NCBI RefSeq assembly: GCF_020687695.1
Contig: NZ_JAJEWL010000004.1
Span: 124,001 to 188,000, forward strand
Source: Pusillimonas sp. MFBS29
Lineage (GTDB): Bacteria > Pseudomonadota > Gammaproteobacteria > Burkholderiales > Burkholderiaceae_B
Direction: 5' to 3'
DNA length: 64,000 bases
Below are positions 57,892-64,000 of the stretch, one piece after another. The notes under the pieces were generated by a model. That model was given only the letters and a program-made list of their open reading frames with translations, did not search any database and was not told the origin of the DNA. The position numbers and the translations under genes are program-made. Position 1 is the stretch's first letter. Each line of letters starts with the position of its first letter.

Positions 57892-58502
57892 TACGATTTC
57901 GCTGCCTCAGGCAGGGTGAACTTGACCTCAGGATCGCGGGTAATTTCTTCCTGTCTGGATACGCCGTAGTTTTCCATAGTGTCGTAGCCAAAAATCTTGG
58001 CCGTGATCACGGTGGGGAACTGGCGTATGAACTGGTTGTATTCCTGCACGGCCTGAACATAGCGACCGCGCTCGGTGGCGATACGATTCTCGGTGCCTTC
58101 GAGCTGTGTCATCAGGTCGCGCACCACTCCATCACTTTTAAGCTGCGGGTAGTTCTCGGATACGGCTATCAGACGCGACAGCGCAGAGGAAAGCTCGCCC
58201 TGCACCTGGTTGAAACGCGCCATCAGGGCCGGATCCTGCAGGTCTGCGGCCGAGATCTGGATGCTGCCCACCTTGGCACGGGCTTCAGTAACCTGGGTCA
58301 GTATGGCGCGCTCATTGGCCATATAGGCATCGACCGAAGCGACCAGCTTGGGCACGAGCTCGGCGCGACGTTCGTACTGGTTCAGCGTTTGCGACCAGGC
58401 CGCCTTGACCTGTTCGTCGAGGCGTTGAATGTCGTTATAGCCGCAACCCGACAATATCAGGGCGAGCCAGGGCATAACCAGCAACAGCAGAATACGTTTC
58501 AT
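57891..58502 (-). CDS. lemA: LemA-family lipoprotein
   Basis: This 203-residue protein has a lipobox LSGC, with Cys at residue 20, and the LemA coiled-coil body (NQYERRAELVPKLVASVDAYM, then AQVTEAR type helices, FNQVQGELSSALSRLIAVSENYPQLKS). LemA proteins are membrane-tethered helical proteins of unsettled role. It is first in a lemA - TPM - TPM operon and its stop overlaps the next start. Confidence 0.92.
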   Translation of the reverse strand: MKRILLLLVMPWLALILSGCGYNDIQRLDEQVKAAWSQTLNQYERRAELVPKLVASVDAYMANERAILTQVTEARAKVGSIQISAADLQDPALMARFNQVQGELSSALSRLIAVSENYPQLKSDGVVRDLMTQLEGTENRIATERGRYVQAVQEYNQFIRQFPTVITAKIFGYDTMENYGVSRQEEITRDPEVKFTLPEAAKS

Positions 58503-58851
58503 GGATGTTCACTAAAGAGGGAAGTAGATAAATTACATCAGTTTGCGCGGGCTTTGCCAAGACGAAAAACCGCCTTGCCCGCCGCACCGCTACACAACTT
58601 CACGATTCTTGTCCCGGCTGATACACCTTGCTGCACAAGGCCTGGAATAAAACTGCCGCAGCTCACGGCAACTACGTTACAATAGTGGATTGTGCACCGC
58701 ACCAGTCAGTGCACTGCCTGCAGACCATTCCCGTGTCTGTCAGCCGTGGCCAGACTCTCTGGCCCTTAGCTTTTAGCTAACAACTACTTTTATCGTCTGC
58801 CTAGATTGGTATCTCTCACCTCGAGCGATAGGCTGTCGCTGGAGTGATTTC
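58503..58851. other. divergent intergenic region with structured rhlE leader
   Basis: These 349 bases separate the LemA gene (left) from rhlE. The right part holds a TACAAT box at 58678-58683 without a good -35, followed by three adjacent hairpins: GGCCAGA/TCTGGCC (58748-58764), TTAGCT/AGCTAA (58766-58780) and AGCGA/TCGCT (58824-58840), the last ending next to the GGAG ribosome site at 58841-58844. Confidence 0.6.
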
Positions 58852-60297
58852 TTGAGTAATCCCAACACCTTTGCCTCCCTTGGGCTGGCAGAACCCCTTT
58901 TGCGTGCGGTAACCGACACCGGCTACGAGCACCCCACCCCGATTCAGGCACAGGCCATCCCGCAAGTCATACAGGGCGGTGACCTGCTGGCCGCCGCTCA
59001 AACCGGTACTGGCAAGACGGCAGGCTTCACCCTGCCCATTCTGCACCGCCTGCTGCAAAACCCCGCAAAGGGCCGCAAACCTGGTCAGCCACGCGTGCTG
59101 ATCCTGACCCCCACCCGCGAGCTTACCGCCCAGGTCGAGGAGTCGGTACGTACCTACGGCAAACACACCGCAATACGATCGATGGTGATGTTTGGCGGCG
59201 TGAACATCAATCCCCAGATCAATGCCCTGCGCAAGCCGCTGGACATCCTGGTGGCCACACCGGGCCGCCTGCTGGATCATGCACACCAGAAAACCGTAGA
59301 CCTTTCGGGTGTGGAAATACTGGTGCTGGACGAAGCCGACCGCATGCTGGACATGGGTTTCATCCGCGACATCCGCCGCATTCTGGCCCTGCTGCCCAAG
59401 CAACGCCAGAACCTGCTGTTCTCGGCAACATTCTCCGACGAAATCCGTGAGCTATCCCGCGGAGTACTGAACAATCCCGCAGAGATCTCGGTCGCCCGCC
59501 GCAACACGGCTTCGGAACTCGTCAAGCAAACCATGGTGCTGACCGAGCAAGCCCACAAGCGCGATCTGCTCAGTCACATCATTCGTGAAAGCGGATGGCA
59601 TCAAGTGCTGGTTTTCACCCGCACCAAGCACGGCGCCAACCGCCTGGCCGAGAAGCTGACCAAAGATGGCCTGTCGGCGGCGGCGATACATGGCAATAAA
59701 AGCCAGGCTGCACGTACTCGCGCCCTGGCCGGTTTCAAGGACGGCAAGGTTGCCGTGCTTGTGGCAACCGATATTGCCGCGCGCGGCATTGATATCGACC
59801 AGTTGCCCCATGTCGTGAATTTCGAACTGCCCAATGTACCGGAAGACTATGTACACCGCATCGGCCGCACCGGTCGCGCCGGCAGCGAAGGCAGCGCCAT
59901 GTCTTTGGTGGACCGCTCCGAAATCAAATTGCTGAACGCCATAGAAAAACTGATCAAACGCCCTATCGAGCGCACCACCATCGAAGGCTGGTCACCCGAT
60001 ATGGTCAAGGCCGAACCAGCCCACGTGCGCGATGCCGACGACGATCGTCCCCACCGCTCCAGCCAGCCACGCCGTCATGGCGGTGGCACCGGCCGCAGCA
60101 ATGGTGCCCGATCGGGTGCACGCCCTGCATCCAGGCCGCGTTCGGAAAGCGGCTCACCCCGCACAGGCAATAGTGCCGGGCGATCCGGTCAGCCCGCGGC
60201 AAAACCAGCGCGTAGCCATAATGGTTCAGGCCAATCGGCAGGCTCGAACCATCGCAGCAGCGCTGCGCCACGACGCGCCGCTCTGCTGGGCAAATAA
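58852..60297 (+). CDS. rhlE: DEAD-box RNA helicase RhlE
   Basis: This 481-residue helicase begins with a TTG at 58852, with GGAG 7 bases ahead. It shows the Q motif ([11 protein letters not shown] and [10 protein letters not shown]), AAQTGTGKT (motif I), PTREL (Ia), DEADRMLD (II), SATFSDEI (III), and [10 protein letters not shown] (VI). The last 110 or so residues are a basic, Gly/Ser/Arg-rich RNA-binding tail. RhlE proteins act on ribosome assembly and RNA turnover, often induced by cold. The structured leader suggests RNA-level control. Confidence 0.93.
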   Translation: MSNPNTFASLGLAEPLLRAVTDTGYEHPTPIQAQAIPQVIQGGDLLAAAQTGTGKTAGFTLPILHRLLQNPAKGRKPGQPRVLILTPTRELTAQVEESVRTYGKHTAIRSMVMFGGVNINPQINALRKPLDILVATPGRLLDHAHQKTVDLSGVEILVLDEADRMLDMGFIRDIRRILALLPKQRQNLLFSATFSDEIRELSRGVLNNPAEISVARRNTASELVKQTMVLTEQAHKRDLLSHIIRESGWHQVLVFTRTKHGANRLAEKLTKDGLSAAAIHGNKSQAARTRALAGFKDGKVAVLVATDIAARGIDIDQLPHVVNFELPNVPEDYVHRIGRTGRAGSEGSAMSLVDRSEIKLLNAIEKLIKRPIERTTIEGWSPDMVKAEPAHVRDADDDRPHRSSQPRRHGGGTGRSNGARSGARPASRPRSESGSPRTGNSAGRSGQPAAKPARSHNGSGQSAGSNHRSSAAPRRAALLGK

Positions 60298-60352
60298 ATC
60301 GTCTTATGTTTTAAAGCGTATTATTTCGTCTTTTCCAACGTAAGACCTAGAT

Positions 60353-60982
60353 ATGTCCTTATCCACCTGGCTGGCCTTTTTTGCCGCTTCCTGGGCGATT
60401 TCCTTTTCGCCCGGGCCCGGTGCGATCTCAGCCATGGCTTCGGGCCTGAAGTACGGCTTCAGGCGTGGGTACTGGACCACAGCGGGTCTGCTGATCGGGC
60501 TGCTGCTACAGTTTGTGATAGTTGCGGTCGGGCTTGGCGCCCTGCTGACAGCATCAGAAATCGCATTCAACATCATAAAGTGGCTGGGTGCGGGGTATCT
60601 GATCTATCTGGGCTGGCAGCAGATTCGCACCGACGCGGCACCCGTCACGGTGCAAGCCAACAATAACTCGGCTTTTCGGGTGCGCGACCTGGTGTTACGC
60701 GGCTGCCTGGTCAACGTTACCAACCCGAAAGGCACGGTTTTCCTGCTGGCCGTCGTCCCGCAGTTCCTGGATACCTCTCAGGCGCTGCCGCTGCAGTATG
60801 TTATTTTGGCGGCTACCCTGTGCTTCACCGACCTGGTGGCCATGGGCTGCTATACCACCCTGGCGGCCCGCATCCTCAAGTTGCTGCGCAGCCCGCGCCA
60901 TATACGCTGGCTTAACCGCAGCTTCGGCGCCATGTTCATCCTTGCCGGCACTGTCCTGGCATCGTTCAGCCATACTAAATAA
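60353..60982 (+). CDS. LysE/RhtB-family amino acid exporter
   Basis: This 209-residue membrane protein has about six hydrophobic segments, with the family segment SFSPGPGAISAMASGLKYGFRRGYWTTAG near residue 20 and VTNPKGTVFLLAVVPQF near 123. It would export an amino acid such as a hydrophobic one or homoserine. It starts 55 bases after rhlE and its stop is 3 bases before prfC. Confidence 0.92.
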   Translation: MSLSTWLAFFAASWAISFSPGPGAISAMASGLKYGFRRGYWTTAGLLIGLLLQFVIVAVGLGALLTASEIAFNIIKWLGAGYLIYLGWQQIRTDAAPVTVQANNNSAFRVRDLVLRGCLVNVTNPKGTVFLLAVVPQFLDTSQALPLQYVILAATLCFTDLVAMGCYTTLAARILKLLRSPRHIRWLNRSFGAMFILAGTVLASFSHTK

Positions 60983-60985
60983 GAC

Positions 60986-62593
60986 ATGAGCATTACCCAA
61001 GAAGTCGCAAGGCGACGCACTTTTGCCATTATTTCTCACCCCGACGCGGGCAAGACCACACTGACGGAAAAACTGCTGCTGTTCGCAGGCGCGATCCAGA
61101 TCGCCGGCAGCGTCAAGGCACGCAAGGCCAGCCGGCACGCCTCATCTGACTGGATGGAGATCGAGAAGCAGCGCGGCATTTCGGTCGCCTCGTCCGTCAT
61201 GCAGATGGAGTATCGGGATTGCGTCATAAACCTGCTCGACACCCCGGGGCACCAGGACTTCTCGGAAGACACGTATCGCGTACTGACCGCCGTTGATGCG
61301 GCGCTGATGGTGATTGACGCCGCCAATGGTGTGGAACCACAAACCATACGGTTGCTGCAGGTATGCCGGGCCCGCAATACACCCATCATCACCTTCATCA
61401 ACAAGCTGGACCGGGAAGTGCAGGAACCGCTGGATCTGCTGTCCGAGATCGAATCGCACCTGGGCATGGATGCCGTGCCATTTTCGTGGCCGATCGGCAT
61501 GGGTCGTGCGTTCGGCGGCGTATTCGATATACGGCGCGATCGCATGCGCGTGTTCCGCTCGGGGCAGGAGCGCCGCAACGACGAGGACGAGCTGATAGAC
61601 GGGCTGGATAATCCGGTAACCGCCGAACGTTTTGGTGATGCCTTTGCCAAGGCGAGCGAAGAAATAGAATTGATTCAGGCCGCCGCACCTGAGTTCGATC
61701 ACGAGGCTTTTCTTGCCGGCAAACAGACGCCGATATTTTTCGGTTCGGCCATCAACAACTTTGGCGTTCAGGAAGTGCTGGATGCGCTGGTCGATCTGGC
61801 GCCCAAGCCCGGCGCCCGCCAGGCCCTGCAGCGCGTCGTGCAACCCGATGAACCCAAGTTCAGCGGGGTCATCTTCAAGGTACAGGCCAATATGGATCCG
61901 GCCCACCGCGACCGCGTGGCGTTTGTCCGGGTCAGCTCGGGCCGCTTCGAGCGCGGTATGCGCCTGAAAGTTGCGCGTACCGGTAAGGAAATCCGACCGA
62001 ACAACGTCGTTTCCTTTCTGTCGCAAAGACGCGACTTGCTGGACGAAGCCTACGCAGGCGACGTTATCGGTATTCCCAATCACGGCGTGCTGCAGCTGGG
62101 CGACGTACTGACCGAAGGCGAAACCCTGCAATTTACCGGCCTGCCGTTCTTCGCACCGGAACTGTTCCAGGCAGTAGAGGTCAAAGATCCTTTAAGAACC
62201 AAGCAGTTACGCATAGGCCTGACACAGCTCGGCGAAGAAGGCGCAATCCAGGTCTTCAGGCCGGAAGTGGCCGGCGGATCATTGCTGCTGGGCGCAGTCG
62301 GCCAGTTGCAGTTCGAGGTCGTGGCACACAGGCTGAAAACGGAATACGGCGTCGAGGCGCGCCTGATGCCTTCGCGTTACAACATGGCACGTTGGTTTAC
62401 TGCAGAAGATCCCAAAGTGCTGCGAAAATTCATGGCCGCCAATGCCGCCAACATTGCTTATGATGTTGTCGACGCGGCAGCCTTCCTGGTCAGTTCTTCT
62501 GCGCAACTGCGTGTCGCGCAGGAACTGTATCCCGGGCTGGAGTTTCACGCCATGCGCGAGCATGGTGGCAAGGTGTTCGGGCAGCATGACTGA
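60986..62593 (+). CDS. prfC: peptide chain release factor 3
   Basis: This 535-residue GTPase helps release RF1 and RF2 from ribosomes. It has the G1 motif SHPDAGKTTLTEKLL near residue 17, DTPGHQDFSEDTYR for G3 near 87, NKLDREVQEPLDLL for G4, and the RF3 C-terminal domains, with length equal to E. coli RF3 (529). Confidence 0.95.
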   Translation: MSITQEVARRRTFAIISHPDAGKTTLTEKLLLFAGAIQIAGSVKARKASRHASSDWMEIEKQRGISVASSVMQMEYRDCVINLLDTPGHQDFSEDTYRVLTAVDAALMVIDAANGVEPQTIRLLQVCRARNTPIITFINKLDREVQEPLDLLSEIESHLGMDAVPFSWPIGMGRAFGGVFDIRRDRMRVFRSGQERRNDEDELIDGLDNPVTAERFGDAFAKASEEIELIQAAAPEFDHEAFLAGKQTPIFFGSAINNFGVQEVLDALVDLAPKPGARQALQRVVQPDEPKFSGVIFKVQANMDPAHRDRVAFVRVSSGRFERGMRLKVARTGKEIRPNNVVSFLSQRRDLLDEAYAGDVIGIPNHGVLQLGDVLTEGETLQFTGLPFFAPELFQAVEVKDPLRTKQLRIGLTQLGEEGAIQVFRPEVAGGSLLLGAVGQLQFEVVAHRLKTEYGVEARLMPSRYNMARWFTAEDPKVLRKFMAANAANIAYDVVDAAAFLVSSSAQLRVAQELYPGLEFHAMREHGGKVFGQHD

Positions 62594-62710
62594 AGGCATC
62601 AGCGCCAACAGCTGTAAGCCGCCCGATATATACTGGCCTGGTTCTGCGGCTCCAGGAAAGGCAATTTGCCCGGGAACCGCAGTGCAGTTTTGGCAGAACA
62701 AAGGGAAAAT

Positions 62711-63367
62711 ATGTCCTGGCGTATTCTTATTGCGATATTGGTAGTCCTGGCAGGCGCATCGGCCTGGGGAGGACTGCGTCTGGGTGACTGGCTGGTCGCC
62801 CATGGCCCCGTGGCCCCACCGGTCGTCGAACATCCCGAGCTTTCAGACACACCAGTGCTTGATGCAAACGGCCTGCCCTTCATGGCGCAACCGCCGCAAC
62901 CCCTCATGAATGGTCAGCTTGGCGTTCCCGAAGCCCCTGATCAACTCGCCTGGCAAATCTCTGAAACGGCCGCCGACGACATACTGAGCAATCCCGCCAT
63001 ATCAGTGGCCACATCGAAGATATCCATGGAAGAGGCCATACAAATTGCGGAATATGGCGAGCAGTCTTCAGGCCTGCAAGGCATTGCAGACATCACCGGT
63101 CTGGGTTTGGGCAGCATCAATTCAAACAACCCGGGCAATGCACCCTTGCAGCCCATAGAGGTGGCACCCGCAGCACCCGCTCCGAATACAGCAAGCGCTT
63201 CCTCCGGCAACAACGGCTGGCAAGCTGCGCTGCACCAGGCACTACGTGCCTGCGATGCCGAGGGGTTCTTCAGCCGGCCCAGTTGCGCCTGGGCGGCCCG
63301 CAATCGTTATTGCGAACCCAACAATGCATGGGGTCGAGTCAGCGGCTGCCCGTCCAAGTCTTTCTAG
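62711..63367 (+). CDS. membrane-anchored Cys-rich-tail protein, unknown
   Basis: This 218-residue protein has one N-terminal membrane segment (ILIAILVVLAGASAWGGLRL), a Pro-rich linker around residues 35-70, a helical stretch and a C-terminal region with four Cys (LRACDAEGFFSRPSCAWAARNRYCEPNN and SGCPSK) that may form disulfides in the periplasm. I use the ATG at 62711 with AGGGA ahead. No known domain; similar hypothetical proteins occur in the Alcaligenaceae by my impression only. Confidence 0.65.
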   Translation: MSWRILIAILVVLAGASAWGGLRLGDWLVAHGPVAPPVVEHPELSDTPVLDANGLPFMAQPPQPLMNGQLGVPEAPDQLAWQISETAADDILSNPAISVATSKISMEEAIQIAEYGEQSSGLQGIADITGLGLGSINSNNPGNAPLQPIEVAPAAPAPNTASASSGNNGWQAALHQALRACDAEGFFSRPSCAWAARNRYCEPNNAWGRVSGCPSKSF

Positions 63368-63426
63368 CCTGTCGTGCTCTCTGGCGGGTGCGCCGGCAGC
63401 CGCCGGCCCCCGCCATGTTGTAACGC

Positions 63427-63903
63427 TTAGTCGTGCTCGCCCATCTGCGATTGCAGGTAGTTTTGCAGCCCCACTTTTTCGACCAGCTCGATTTGCGTTT
63501 CCAGCCAGTCTATGTGTTCTTCCGTGTCGTTCAGAATATCCTGGAACAGATCGCGGGACACGAAGTCGCGCACCGACTCGCAATAAGCCATGGCCTCTTT
63601 TACCGTCGCCTGAGCGCCGGTTTCCAACTTAAGGTCACAGGCCAGAATCTCGGGTACGTCTTCGCCTATCAGCAGCTTGTGCAGATCCTGAAGGTTGGGC
63701 AGGCCGTCCAGCATGAAGATGCGTTCGATCAGACGGTCTGCGTGTTTCATCTCGCCGATTGACTCATCGTATTCATGCTTGCCCAGCTTGTTCAAGCCCC
63801 AATGATTCAGCATGCGGGCGTGCAGAAAGTACTGGTTGATGGCAGTTAGCTCATTCTTGAGCTGTGCATTCAAATGCTTGATAACGGTGGTGTCGCCTTT
63901 CAT
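63427..63903 (-). CDS. bfr: bacterioferritin
   Basis: This 158-residue iron-storage protein has the ferritin four-helix fold. Ligands E18, Y25, E51, H54 and E94 and the heme Met52 are visible by my count. In the last site the segment reads [10 protein letters not shown], so the position equal to the fifth carboxylate (E127 in E. coli) is Thr and a Glu follows. The start at 63903 ([19 protein letters not shown]) is the usual one. The upstream 97 bases reach the window edge. Confidence 0.93.
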   Translation of the reverse strand: MKGDTTVIKHLNAQLKNELTAINQYFLHARMLNHWGLNKLGKHEYDESIGEMKHADRLIERIFMLDGLPNLQDLHKLLIGEDVPEILACDLKLETGAQATVKEAMAYCESVRDFVSRDLFQDILNDTEEHIDWLETQIELVEKVGLQNYLQSQMGEHD

Positions 63904-64000
63904 GGCCGTGCTCCTGAAACTGAGTAAGTGATACACGCGCCGTTTCGGCGCCCGATTCCCTTGATACAGGTCAATTCCTATAGGCTTTCAAGGCTAACAC

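Noticed and set aside
63368-63426. GC-rich hairpin between the two convergent genes as terminator
   Set aside because: Partial arms GGCGGG/CCCGCC exist but with a large loop and no T-run, so support is weak.

Overview
The window looks like the chromosome of a betaproteobacterium of the order Burkholderiales, most likely family Alcaligenaceae (Bordetella / Pusillimonas / Achromobacter relatives). The grounds are the gene order cytochrome b - cytochrome c1 - sspA - sspB, the PVWY form of the cytochrome b Qo motif, moderately high GC, and many solute-binding-protein transport operons next to LysR, TetR and IclR regulators. This is a judgement from gene content and protein resemblance; no database search was possible.

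Layout. 1-3405: respiratory cytochrome bc1 genes (the first is cut by the window edge), then sspA and sspB. 3412-10451: a LysR regulator divergent from a six-gene run (amidase, TRAP transporter P/Q/M, CnbZ-like protein, asparaginase) that looks like uptake and deamidation of an organic amide. 10509-18322: a tRNA-Thr gene with a 7.7 kb integrated element bounded by a 47-bp exact repeat of the tRNA 3' part. The element carries a P4-type integrase and small unknown genes, and its centre is replaced by an IS21-family insertion. 18411-20311: TetR regulator, then two gene remnants (acyl-CoA synthetase and ComB-like phosphatase) joined head to head. 20449-27874: MTA/SAH nucleosidase, ArgE-type deacetylase and a complete dipeptide-type ABC transporter. 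28042-37127: two amine-oxidising flavoprotein systems, RidA, LysR and a PotABCD-type ABC transporter, probably a catabolic locus for an opine-like or N-substituted amino acid. 37583-41253: serralysin-like protease with DUF5648 repeats, a metallophosphatase and a GhrA-type reductase. 41461-49239: second peptide-type ABC transporter in one tightly coupled operon with a sulfatase/phosphonate-monoester-hydrolase-type enzyme and a HAD phosphatase. 49376-50240: a toxin-antitoxin-like pair flanked by an 80-bp duplication of the HAD gene's 3' end. 50220-52002: D-glutamate cyclase-like gene beside two more head-to-head gene remnants (hydroxyisobutyrate-dehydrogenase-like and IclR). 52087-63903: housekeeping genes (Nudix, DUF1232, DUF2868/DUF3482 pair, LemA/TPM operon, RhlE, LysE, RF3, bacterioferritin).

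The most interesting structural signals are: (a) the TA cassette that gives its host HAD gene a replacement 3' end; (b) three places (about 12.1-14.0, 19.8 and 51.45 kb) where two oppositely oriented genes have both lost their 5' ends and face each other across a junction, once with an IS21 element between them; (c) the tRNA-Thr element, which brings its own replacement terminator while the presumed original one sits beyond the far repeat; (d) a strongly folded leader before rhlE; and (e) the diester-to-monoester-to-phosphate logic suggested by the sulfatase-family/HAD operon.
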